From an uncultured Christensenellaceae bacterium (GTDB taxonomy: Bacteria > Bacillota > Clostridia > Christensenellales > Borkfalkiaceae): a stretch of 64,000 nucleotides of DNA. The notes under the pieces are model-generated. The model searched no databases. It was not told where the DNA came from and saw nothing but the letters and a program-made list of their open reading frames with translations. The position numbers were made by a program, and so were the translations under genes. The stretch lies in assembly GCA_910588465.1 (NCBI GenBank), contig CAJUOP010000004.1:1-64000 (forward strand), read 5' to 3'. Below, in pieces: positions 57,325 to 64,000 of the stretch (within the stretch, counting starts at the first letter, position 1; each line of letters begins with the position of its first letter).

Positions 57325-57978
57325 TTACGCGCCGTAACGACTGCGGTAATCCTTCATCGCCTGCAAGTATTCTTTCCCGCCGATCACGCCCTCCTCGATC
57401 GCCGTAATAATGTCCTCCATGGTCACGATGGCGTAAACGCGGATCCCGAATTCGTCGTACGCTTCCTGCACGGCGGACTTTTCGCCCGTGCCGCGCTCCT
57501 GACGGTCTACCGAAATGATCATGGCCTCCACCCGAACGTCCGCCGCCTGCGCCAGCTTGGGCAGCGTTTCGCGCAGAGCCTTGCCCGAGGTCATCACGTC
57601 CTCTATGATCGCAACGCGGTCTCCGTCCTTTAACTCCTGCCCAACGAACAGTCCGCCCTCGCCGTGGTCCTTCGCCTCCTTGCGGTCGAAGCAAAAGCCA
57701 AGGCTTACCCCGTGGTTGTTCGATAAGGCGATGCTCGTCGCCACGGCAAGCGGGATCCCCTTATACGCGGGACCGACGAGCGTTTGCGCGTTTACCCCGT
57801 GCGCCAGATAACATTCCGCGTAATATTCGCCGAGGCGGGCGATCTGCGCGCCCGTTCTGTACTTGCCCGTATTGATAAAGTAGGGCGCCTTCCGTCCGCT
57901 CTTCAACGTGAATTCGCCGAATAGCAAAACCTCGTTCTCCACCATGAATTGAATAAACTTCTTCTTGTACTCCTGCAT
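57325..57978 (-). CDS. pyrE: orotate phosphoribosyltransferase
   Basis: Joins orotate with PRPP to give OMP, step five of UMP synthesis. The 217 residues show the PRPP-binding motif VAIIEDVMTSG (about 126-136) and the early FTLKSGRKAPYFINTG segment. AGGAG precedes the ATG. It is the last gene of the pyr operon, 32 bases after pyrD. Confidence 0.96.
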   Translation of the reverse strand: MQEYKKKFIQFMVENEVLLFGEFTLKSGRKAPYFINTGKYRTGAQIARLGEYYAECYLAHGVNAQTLVGPAYKGIPLAVATSIALSNNHGVSLGFCFDRKEAKDHGEGGLFVGQELKDGDRVAIIEDVMTSGKALRETLPKLAQAADVRVEAMIISVDRQERGTGEKSAVQEAYDEFGIRVYAIVTMEDIITAIEEGVIGGKEYLQAMKDYRSRYGA

Positions 57979-58010
57979 GACATGTTCTCCTGTTTTGTTT
58001 TTAAAATTTT

Positions 58011-58919
58011 TCAGTTCAGGCGCAGAGCACCCGTCAGCGAAGAGAGCCTTTGCACGCCGCGGCTATCGCACCAGTCGTTCAAGCCCTTGATTATTTTGGG
58101 ACAGGCAAACGGATCGGTAAAGTTCTGCGTTCCCACCTGAACGGCGGTCGCGCCCGCAAGCAGGAATTCGATCGCGTCCTCGGCGCAGGTAATGCCGCCC
58201 ATACCGATAACGGGAATAGTCACCGCCTTGCTCGCCTCGTACACCATGCGCACGGCAACGGGCTTTACGCCCGCGCCCGAAACTCCGCCCGTGTTGTTGG
58301 CGATAATCGGCGTTCTTTTTTCGATATCGATTGCCATTCCCGTGAGCGTGTTAATTAAAGAAATGCAGTCCGCGCCGCCCTCCTCCGCCGCCCGCGCGTT
58401 TGTTGCAATGCTCTCTACGTTGGGCGAAAGTTTTACAATAAGCGGCGTCTTTTTTAAATTCTTTTTGGCAAGCGCGGTTACCTCCCGCACGTTTTCGGGC
58501 TTGATCCCGAGCGCCATGCCGCCGCTGCGCACGTTGGGACAGGAAATATTCAGCTCGATAAAATCGACCAGCCCGTCCAGCTTTTTACAGATTTCACCGT
58601 AATCTTCCAGCGTTCTGCCCGCGACGTTCGCCACCACGCGCGTTTTGGATTTTAACCACTTCAAGTCGTTTTTAATAAAGGAATCCACGCCGGGATTCTG
58701 CAAGCCCACGGCGTTTAAAATCACCCCGCGGCTCTCCGCAATGCGCGGCACGGGATTGCCGAGGCGGGGTTCGGGCGTAAGCCCCTTAGTGGAAATTCCG
58801 CCCAGACAAGAAATATCGTAGAGCTCGTCGTACTCTCTTCCGAAACCGAACGTGCCCGAAGCGGGGATCACGGGATTTTTCAGCTCTACCCCGCAGAGCG
58901 TTACGCGTAAATCTGCCAT
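58011..58919 (-). CDS. pyrD: dihydroorotate dehydrogenase, catalytic subunit (class 1B)
   Basis: Oxidises dihydroorotate to orotate with FMN. The 302-residue length, NPVIPASGTFGFG near the start and the active-site Cys in LNISCPNV fit the NAD-linked class 1B enzyme, which needs PyrK; pyrK is two genes upstream. AAGGAAA precedes the ATG. One unknown gene separates it from pyrK by a single base. Confidence 0.96.
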   Translation of the reverse strand: MADLRVTLCGVELKNPVIPASGTFGFGREYDELYDISCLGGISTKGLTPEPRLGNPVPRIAESRGVILNAVGLQNPGVDSFIKNDLKWLKSKTRVVANVAGRTLEDYGEICKKLDGLVDFIELNISCPNVRSGGMALGIKPENVREVTALAKKNLKKTPLIVKLSPNVESIATNARAAEEGGADCISLINTLTGMAIDIEKRTPIIANNTGGVSGAGVKPVAVRMVYEASKAVTIPVIGMGGITCAEDAIEFLLAGATAVQVGTQNFTDPFACPKIIKGLNDWCDSRGVQRLSSLTGALRLN

Positions 58920-58920
58920 A

Positions 58921-59337
58921 TTATTTTCCTTGATTTTGTTGTTTTAGCGCCAGCAACCGCTTGCAAACCTGCTCGACGTCGGCGACGAAGCGGTATTTGA
59001 ATTCTTTCCCGTTTATATGCACGTACAGCGTGCCGTAGCTCTCCTTGGAAGGAACCGTAAACTCCGCTTCGAGCGGCTCCGTAACCGAACAGGAGAAAGC
59101 GGGAAAGTACAGACTTTTTCCGTCGTGTTTAATTACCTCGGCGGGCGTTTTTAACGCGAACACGGTAAGAAAGATTCCGAAAAATCCAACCGCGCCGCCG
59201 ATACAAAATAGGACGACTGCCGCGGCAACCGATTCCCGCAGCAAATACGCTCCGCCGCCGAGAAGCCCCCCGCCGAGCAAAACGTAAAGCGCGTGCAGCC
59301 ACAAAACCCGATTGTACCGCCGTGCGAGAACTTCCAT
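58921..59337 (-). CDS. unknown two-helix membrane protein inside the pyr operon
   Basis: A 138-residue protein. Its ATG shares a base with the pyrK stop codon (TAATG), so the longer frame beginning at 59535 is rejected. Two membrane helices (about 13-30 and 34-55) are followed by a cytoplasmic, beta-rich domain of about 80 residues (SLYFPAF, then YGTLYVHINGKEFKYRFV) that recalls a small PH-like fold. It ends one base before pyrD. I do not recognise the family. Position suggests a membrane link for the PyrD-PyrK complex or a nucleobase-related role; both are guesses. Confidence 0.78.
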   Translation of the reverse strand: MEVLARRYNRVLWLHALYVLLGGGLLGGGAYLLRESVAAAVVLFCIGGAVGFFGIFLTVFALKTPAEVIKHDGKSLYFPAFSCSVTEPLEAEFTVPSKESYGTLYVHINGKEFKYRFVADVEQVCKRLLALKQQNQGK

Positions 59338-60086
59338 TAAAGCTCCACTTCGTTTATTTCGAACACGGGACCGTCCTTGCACACGCGGGCGTGCCTGCCG
59401 TCCGTCTTGTTGCACACGCACACAAGACAAGCCCCCAGCCCGCAGCCCATGCGTTCCTCCAAGGAAACGTATACGGGAACGCCCAAATCCTTCGTTGCCT
59501 GCTTTAACGCGCGCAGCATAGGGGTGGGACCGCACGCGAACACCGCCTGCGGCTTCGCCCTGTTAAAATCGTTTACAAACGCCTGCACCGCCGTACCGTG
59601 AAAGCCCACGCTGCCGTCGTCGCTTGCAAGCGTTAAATGATTCGCCCGCGCCATTTCCTCTTCCATGCACAGCGCGTCGCGATTGCGAAAGCCCATGTAG
59701 GCGGAAATTTCCTTTTTGCCCTCGTATTCGCGAATCAGCGAAATCAGCGGGAATATCCCCACGCCGCCGCCCACGACGGCGATGCGCTTTTCCTCTTCCG
59801 CGACGAAAAATCCGTTCCCGAGCGGAAGCAGCACGGAGAGCGCCTCTCCCGCATTCACGCACGAAAGCGCGCGCGTACCCTCGCCCTTCAAGCGATAGCA
59901 CACCGTAATGTGTTCGCCCTCCGCCTTGCACACCGCAATGGGGCGGCGGAGCGGAAAGCCCATAACGCCGATCATGCAGAACTGCCCCGCACGCACGGGA
60001 ACGGCTTCCCCGCACGTAAACGTAAGGGCAAAAATTTCTTCGGCAATCTCCCGATTTTCTACGACGACCGCGTTTACTTCGCGCAT
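59337..60086 (-). CDS. pyrK: dihydroorotate dehydrogenase electron-transfer subunit
   Basis: Carries electrons from PyrD to NAD+ through FAD and a 2Fe-2S cluster. The 249-residue protein has an FAD domain (RAGQFCMIG, then PLRRPIAVC), an NAD domain with GGGVGIFPL, and the C-terminal cluster ligands CGLGACLVC plus a later Cys in RVCKDGP. The ATG at 60086 has GGGGG just upstream and lies 13 bases inside the pyrF gene; the longer frame would run deep into pyrF. Confidence 0.95.
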   Translation of the reverse strand: MREVNAVVVENREIAEEIFALTFTCGEAVPVRAGQFCMIGVMGFPLRRPIAVCKAEGEHITVCYRLKGEGTRALSCVNAGEALSVLLPLGNGFFVAEEEKRIAVVGGGVGIFPLISLIREYEGKKEISAYMGFRNRDALCMEEEMARANHLTLASDDGSVGFHGTAVQAFVNDFNRAKPQAVFACGPTPMLRALKQATKDLGVPVYVSLEERMGCGLGACLVCVCNKTDGRHARVCKDGPVFEINEVEL

Positions 60087-60985
60087 ATTTCCCCCAACAC
60101 CGACAGCAGATCGGCTTTCATATCCAGACACGCGGCGCGCGCGGCTTCGGCATAATCGCCGCCCCGCTTTTTGTAGGCGCACAGAATCCCGCGGGAGTTG
60201 TTTACGATCCCGCCGAGTCCGCCCTTATGAAAACAGCTTTTCAGCATTTCCGCATTGCCGCCCTGCGCCCCGTAGCCGGGGATCAGAAAGAAGGTATGCG
60301 GAAGCCGTTCGCGGAGGATCTTCGCTTCCTCGGGGTGCGTGGCGCCCACCACCGCGCCCACGGCGGAATAGCCGTATTTTCCCACGGTATCCTTGCCCCA
60401 TTCCTCCACCATGTCGCCCATACACTCGTACACGGTGCGCCCGTCTGCGAGCTTTAAGTTTTGCAGCTCGCCCGAAGAGGGATTGCTCGTCTTTACCAGC
60501 GCAAAGATTCCTCTGCCGTATTTTTTACAGTTTTCGACGAAGGGAATTATCCCGTCCGAACCAAGATAGCCGTTTACCGTTAAAAAGTCGGAGGGAAACG
60601 CGCGCTCCGTTTTTCCGTTCATTTCCGTCTCGCCCAAATACGCCGCGGAATACTGCGCGGCGGTCGCGCCGATGTCGTTGCGCTTGCAATCGGCAATGAC
60701 GACAAGCCCCTTTTCTTTGGCGTAAACCAGCGTTTCGTAAAACGCTTTCAACCCTTCCGCGCCGTACTGCTCGTAATAGGCGATCTGCACCTTGACCGAG
60801 GGCACAATATCGCAAGTCGCGTCGATGATATGTTTATTAAAGGCGAGCACCGCCTGCGCGACGCCGCTAAAATCGGAAACGCCCGCCTGCATCTCTTCGG
60901 GCAGATATCCGAACGCCGTGTCCAGTCCCACGCAGGTGGGGTTTTGTTTTTCTATAATTTTATCGGTAAGTAAATCGGCAATCAT
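60074..60985 (-). CDS. pyrF: orotidine-5'-phosphate decarboxylase
   Basis: Removes CO2 from OMP to give UMP. The 303-residue length and the sequence VADCKRNDIGATA-like motif (Lys-Arg-Asn-Asp catalytic network; here IADCKRNDIG) identify the longer type 2 enzyme. AGGAG precedes the ATG, three bases after pyrC. It overlaps pyrK by 13 bases. Confidence 0.96.
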   Translation of the reverse strand: MIADLLTDKIIEKQNPTCVGLDTAFGYLPEEMQAGVSDFSGVAQAVLAFNKHIIDATCDIVPSVKVQIAYYEQYGAEGLKAFYETLVYAKEKGLVVIADCKRNDIGATAAQYSAAYLGETEMNGKTERAFPSDFLTVNGYLGSDGIIPFVENCKKYGRGIFALVKTSNPSSGELQNLKLADGRTVYECMGDMVEEWGKDTVGKYGYSAVGAVVGATHPEEAKILRERLPHTFFLIPGYGAQGGNAEMLKSCFHKGGLGGIVNNSRGILCAYKKRGGDYAEAARAACLDMKADLLSVLGEICAK

Positions 60986-60987
60986 GT

Positions 60988-62244
60988 TTATTTCTCCTCG
61001 TATTTGATTTCACCGTCCACCGCGGTGCATTTAATTTTTCCGAACACCTTTTTGCCGCCGAACGGACTGTTCTTTCCCTTGGAGACGAACGCCTCGGGCT
61101 CTATCGTCCATTCCTCGTTCAAATCGACGGCGATAAAGTCCGCGGGCGCGCCCTCTTTCAGCGCCCCTCCCTCGAGGTTTAAAATCGCCGCGGGATTCGC
61201 GCTCATCTTTTTTACAAGCTCCTCCGCCGTCATCTCGCCCGACTTTACCAGCGCGGTGTACGAGAGCGCAAACGACGTTTCCAGCCCGCTGATCCCGAAC
61301 GCCGCGAGCGGATATTCCACGTTTTTATCGTCCTTATGGTGCGGGGCGTGGTCGGTCACGATGCAATCGAGCGTGCCGTCCTTTAAGCCCTCTATCACGG
61401 CAAGGCGGTCGCGTTCCTCGCGCAGAGGGGGATTTACCTTGGTATAGGTATTAAAAGAGCAGATCGCCTCGTCCGTCAGCGTGAAATAGTGCGGACAGGT
61501 CTCCGCAGTCACCTTTACGCCGCGCGCCTTCGCCTCACGAATCAGTTGCACGCCGCTGTAAGTGGAAACGTGGCAGATATGCACGGGCAGATTTAAACTT
61601 TCCGCAAGGCACAGCTCCCGCGCGATGATAATATCCTCCGCCGCGCGCAGGCTGCCCTTTAAGCCCGTAAGCGTGGAGGAATAGCCCTCGTTCACCGAAG
61701 CGCCGTCCGCCAGATACTCGTCCTCGCAGTGGCACAGGCATTTCAGCCCGAAGTCGGAGGCGTAGAGCATGGCGTTTGCCATCAGCTTGGTGTCCTTTAC
61801 CGTCTTTCCGTCCTCGGAAAGCGCGACCGCCCCCGCCGCCTTCATGCCGCCGATCGCGGCGAGCGTTTCGCCCTTCTGCCCCTCGGTGATCGCCCCCACG
61901 GGATGCACCTTGCAAAGATTTACTTCCCTTGCGCGCGCCTTTATGTAGGTTACCGTCACCTTGTTGTCCGTCACGGGCTTGGTGTTGGGCATACAGCAGA
62001 TCTGCGTAAATCCGCCCTTTACCGCCGCGCGGCAGCCGCTTGCGATATCTTCCTTTTTCTCGAAGCCCGGTTCGCGCAAATGCACGTGTATATCGACGAG
62101 CCCGGGAAGCACGGCAAGCCCGCGCAAATCCTTTCCCTCGCCCTCGATCTTCTCCTTGATTTCGACGATTTTCCCGTTCTCCGTGCGGAAATCCGCGCGG
62201 CGGAATCCGCCTTCGAGCAACAGCTCCGCGTTTTTAAAAATCAT
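60988..62244 (-). CDS. pyrC: dihydroorotase
   Basis: Closes carbamoyl aspartate to dihydroorotate. The 418-residue length is that of type I dihydroorotase. The metal-binding HVHLREPG motif (about residues 53-60), a later His-Cys-His pattern (CHCEDE) and DHAPHHKDDK are present. The ATG overlaps the pyrB stop codon (ATGA), with GGGAGGG upstream. Confidence 0.96.
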   Translation of the reverse strand: MIFKNAELLLEGGFRRADFRTENGKIVEIKEKIEGEGKDLRGLAVLPGLVDIHVHLREPGFEKKEDIASGCRAAVKGGFTQICCMPNTKPVTDNKVTVTYIKARAREVNLCKVHPVGAITEGQKGETLAAIGGMKAAGAVALSEDGKTVKDTKLMANAMLYASDFGLKCLCHCEDEYLADGASVNEGYSSTLTGLKGSLRAAEDIIIARELCLAESLNLPVHICHVSTYSGVQLIREAKARGVKVTAETCPHYFTLTDEAICSFNTYTKVNPPLREERDRLAVIEGLKDGTLDCIVTDHAPHHKDDKNVEYPLAAFGISGLETSFALSYTALVKSGEMTAEELVKKMSANPAAILNLEGGALKEGAPADFIAVDLNEEWTIEPEAFVSKGKNSPFGGKKVFGKIKCTAVDGEIKYEEK

Positions 62245-63167
62245 AATTTCACCCTCCCTTGGGTCAGCAGCAAAAGGAGCGCCATTCTCACCGCTACGCC
62301 GGAAAGCACCTGGTCCTCTATCCTGCTCGTATCGCCGTCGATCAGTCCGCAGGTCAGCTCCACGCCGCGGTTTACGGGACCGGGGTGCAGCACGAGCGCA
62401 CCCTTTTTGGCATACTTCATAATTTCTTCGTTCACGCCGAAATATTTGGCGTATTCGCCCAGCGAGGGAAAATTTCCGCCCCGCTGCCGTTCGAGCTGAA
62501 TCCGAAGCCCCATCACCGCGTCTGCGCCCGAAACCGCCTCTTCGCGGGAGGAGCAGATCTTCGCCCCCATTCGTTCGAGCCCTGCGGGGATCAGCGTTTT
62601 CGGCGCGTACATACGCACCTCCGCGCCCATCGCCGTTAATCCGAAAAGATTGCTCTTGGCAACCCGCGAATGGCGGATATCGCCCAAAATCGCCACCTTC
62701 AAGCCCCTTAATCCGCCGAGGTGCTCGCGCAGCGTAAGCATATCGAGCAGCGCCTGCGTGGGGTGCTCGTTCATGCCGTCGCCCGCGTTAATTACGTGCG
62801 CTTTCACCGTTTCGCCCAAAAGCTTGGGCGCACCGCCCATGGGGTGGCGGATCACGATGACGTCGTTTTTCATCGCGTCGAGCGTTTTGCCCGTATCCAC
62901 GAGCGTTTCGCCCTTTTGCACGGACGACGTGGCGGCGGCAATGTTGATCACCTTTCCGCCTAAAAATTTGGCGGCGAGCTCGAAGCTGCACCGCGTGCGC
63001 GTGCTGTTTTCGTAAAACAGCGTGACGACCGATTTTCCGCTTAGCGCGTCGAACGATTTTTCGTTCCGTTTCAGTCGCTCTTTCAGTTTAAGCCCCAGCG
63101 ACAAAATCTCGTCGATTTCCTCCGCCGAAACGCCGTACAGCCCCAACAGATCTTTGCTCTTAAACAC
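62241..63167 (-). CDS. pyrB: aspartate carbamoyltransferase, catalytic chain
   Basis: Condenses aspartate and carbamoyl phosphate, the committed step of pyrimidine synthesis. The 308-residue length is right for PyrB when translation begins at GTG (63167), which has AAAGGAG six bases upstream; the longer frame runs through the leader. Active-site motifs are STRTRCSFE, HPTQALLD and HPGPVNRG. No pyrI regulatory chain is present, so control is probably at the leader attenuator. It is the first gene of the operon pyrB-C-F-K-x-D-E. Confidence 0.96.
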   Translation of the reverse strand: MFKSKDLLGLYGVSAEEIDEILSLGLKLKERLKRNEKSFDALSGKSVVTLFYENSTRTRCSFELAAKFLGGKVINIAAATSSVQKGETLVDTGKTLDAMKNDVIVIRHPMGGAPKLLGETVKAHVINAGDGMNEHPTQALLDMLTLREHLGGLRGLKVAILGDIRHSRVAKSNLFGLTAMGAEVRMYAPKTLIPAGLERMGAKICSSREEAVSGADAVMGLRIQLERQRGGNFPSLGEYAKYFGVNEEIMKYAKKGALVLHPGPVNRGVELTCGLIDGDTSRIEDQVLSGVAVRMALLLLLTQGRVKL

Positions 63168-63192
63168 CGGTTTCTCCTTTGATTCACGGTAC

Positions 63193-63260
63193 AAAAAATA
63201 AGCCCCGCGGGAATACCCACAAGACTTAAAGCGATCGGTGGAATTGAAAAGCCGTCTTGT
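63193..63260 (-). promoter_or_regulatory. transcription attenuator in the pyr leader
   Basis: The RNA can form a 12-bp terminator, AAGUCUUGUGGG / CCCGCGGGGCUU with a UAUU loop (63200-63227), followed by AUUUUUUG. An upstream ACAAGAC (63254-63260) pairs perfectly with GUCUUGU of the terminator's 5' arm, an antiterminator; and ACAAGA can itself be held in a small GCCG-CGGC hairpin. That is the three-state layout of PyrR-type attenuation, but I cannot find the conserved PyrR-binding loop. No leader peptide with a ribosome binding site is seen. Confidence 0.7.
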
Positions 63261-63297
63261 CGGCGCCCGATACCGTTTTTGATCCGCTACCTTATTC

Positions 63298-63326
63298 AGT
63301 TTATCACGGCAAGCTTTAATTGTCAA
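63298..63326 (-). promoter_or_regulatory. pyr operon promoter
   Basis: Minus-strand TTGACA (63321-63326), 17 bases ending in TGA, TAAACT (63298-63303). Transcription would start near 63291 and give a leader of about 125 bases before the pyrB GTG. Confidence 0.8.
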
Positions 63327-63344
63327 GGAATTTCGGCGGTTTTC

Positions 63345-64000
63345 TCAACCGATTTCGGTTAAAGTAAACCGCGTTTTGTCGCAGGAAGTAAGCAAATAGG
63401 ATATCCCGTTTTTTTCCGACCTTAACGGGAAATACGTCCCGCCGTGGATGTGCCCGAAAATCACCTTTTCCACGCCGTTTTCCTCGAACAGCTGCGTAAA
63501 GAGGGTATCCTCCTTTTTGGCGTTCAGGGGCGGATAGTGCATCAGCACAAACAGCCTGTCCCCCTCGCGCCGCTCCTTTTTCACGGCGGCAAACGCCAAT
63601 TTAAACCGCTCCGCTTCGCGCATATAGAGCGCCCTGTCGTGCTCGGTATATTCGGCGCAACCGGGACACAGCCACCCGCGCGAGCCCGCCACGATCAGAT
63701 TGCCCGCCCTCACGCAGTCGTTTTGCAAAAACGAAAACGTTTCGTCGGGCGCGCTTGCCCGCACGCGCGAGATGGCGTGCCACCAATAATCGTGATTGCC
63801 GCGCACGAAAATTTTTTTGCCCTTTAAGGGCGCGATCGCCTTTAAATCGTAAACGCCCTCCTCGAGATACATTCCCCAGGAGGTGTCGCCGCCGATCAGC
63901 ACCACGTCCTCGTCCGTCACCCTGCTCTGCCAGTCGGCTTTTATTTTTTCGAAGTGCCCTTCCCAGCCCTCGCCGAACACGTTCATGGGCTTATCCGCTT
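63345..64000 (-). CDS. metallophosphoesterase, cut by the window edge
   Basis: The C-terminal 218 or so residues of a calcineurin-type phosphoesterase. GGDTSWG, GNHDYWW and GHIHGG are the metal-binding motifs two, three and five of the family; the first motif (DxH, usually within about 20 residues upstream) lies beyond position 64000. The frame is open to the edge, and the ATG at 63986 is probably internal, since homologues begin with SDLHL before a MNVFG-like segment. The substrate is unknown. It ends 19 bases before the pyr promoter. Confidence 0.9.
   Translation of the reverse strand, partial: ADKPMNVFGEGWEGHFEKIKADWQSRVTDEDVVLIGGDTSWGMYLEEGVYDLKAIAPLKGKKIFVRGNHDYWWHAISRVRASAPDETFSFLQNDCVRAGNLIVAGSRGWLCPGCAEYTEHDRALYMREAERFKLAFAAVKKERREGDRLFVLMHYPPLNAKKEDTLFTQLFEENGVEKVIFGHIHGGTYFPLRSEKNGISYLLTSCDKTRFTLTEIG

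Noticed and set aside
59338..59535. 66-codon N-terminal extension of the pyr-operon membrane protein
   Set aside because: It runs entirely inside pyrK in another phase; the ATG at 59337 has the usual stop-start overlap.
63168..63303. Standard PyrR-binding leader
   Set aside because: The terminator and antiterminator are present, but the conserved PyrR loop sequence could not be found; I therefore call it only an attenuator.

Overview
The window looks like a chromosomal segment of an uncultured, anaerobic, endospore-forming member of the Clostridia (Bacillota). The reasons are a complete gerA-type tricistronic germination operon, a rubrerythrin, a CdaA-type c-di-AMP synthase, a type I dihydroorotate dehydrogenase with PyrK, strong AGGAGG ribosome binding sites, consensus TTGACA/TATAAT promoters and intrinsic terminators with T-tracts. 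There is no prophage, integrase, transposase, rRNA or CRISPR array. The taxonomic placement is inference; the sequence does not identify a species. Most genes lie on the minus strand; the long antisense ORFs are shadows of high-GC codon use.

Layout. 0.3-4.5 kb: a secreted lipoprotein, asparaginase with an upstream partner gene, and a Wzz-like membrane protein. 4.5-8.4 kb: a large M60-like metallopeptidase lipoprotein and a 51-residue small protein. 8.6-8.95 kb: tRNA-Gly(CCC) preceded by a scrambled partial copy of itself. 9.1-14 kb: a membrane-anchored transglutaminase-like surface protein, an HtrA-like serine protease, then rubrerythrin with two tiny satellite genes. 15.1-18.5 kb: an amino-acid ABC importer and an RpiR-type regulator. 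18.6-25.4 kb: an XRE regulator with paired palindromic operators, an unknown membrane protein, gerAA-gerAB-gerAC and an EF-G-like GTPase. 25.5-28.9 kb: an HTH-transmembrane protein and a PadR-DUF1700/DUF4097 pair. 29.2-33.8 kb: a translationally coupled operon cdaA - 58-residue CdaR-like stub - DUF1015 - lysC, then holA. 33.9-40.7 kb: a 1,863-residue SF1 helicase with a nuclease-like domain, a repeat cluster, and a divergent XRE/DUF6809-like pair. 40.8-45.2 kb: galM, a polysaccharide deacetylase and a P-type Ca2+-ATPase. 45.3-57.3 kb: a six-gene locus. 57.3-63.3 kb: the pyrBCFK-x-DE operon. 63.3 kb to the edge: a truncated metallophosphoesterase.

The most unusual region is 45.3-57.3 kb. Two membrane hybrid histidine kinases without output domains bracket a 1,210-residue leucine-rich-repeat lipoprotein, a MoxR AAA+ ATPase, a DUF58 protein and a TgpA-like membrane protein whose transglutaminase core has lost its catalytic Cys (Ala490). 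Stop and start codons overlap at several junctions, so this reads as one expressed unit, possibly a cell-envelope sensing or assembly system.

Other threads. (i) Several genes lack a Shine-Dalgarno sequence and instead have a promoter placed so that transcription would begin at the start codon: holA (sigma-A-like), gerAA (sigma-G-like), the Ca2+-ATPase (sigma-E-like) and perhaps the deacetylase. This suggests leaderless mRNAs, three of them on sporulation-associated genes. (ii) The pyr operon has a 125-nt leader with a textbook terminator/antiterminator pair but no recognisable PyrR-binding loop. (iii) c-di-AMP synthesis is coupled to aspartate kinase in one operon. (iv) Dispersed non-coding elements with TGTCATTCTGAG-type ends occur at 12.3, 28.9-29.2 and 39.6-39.9 kb.
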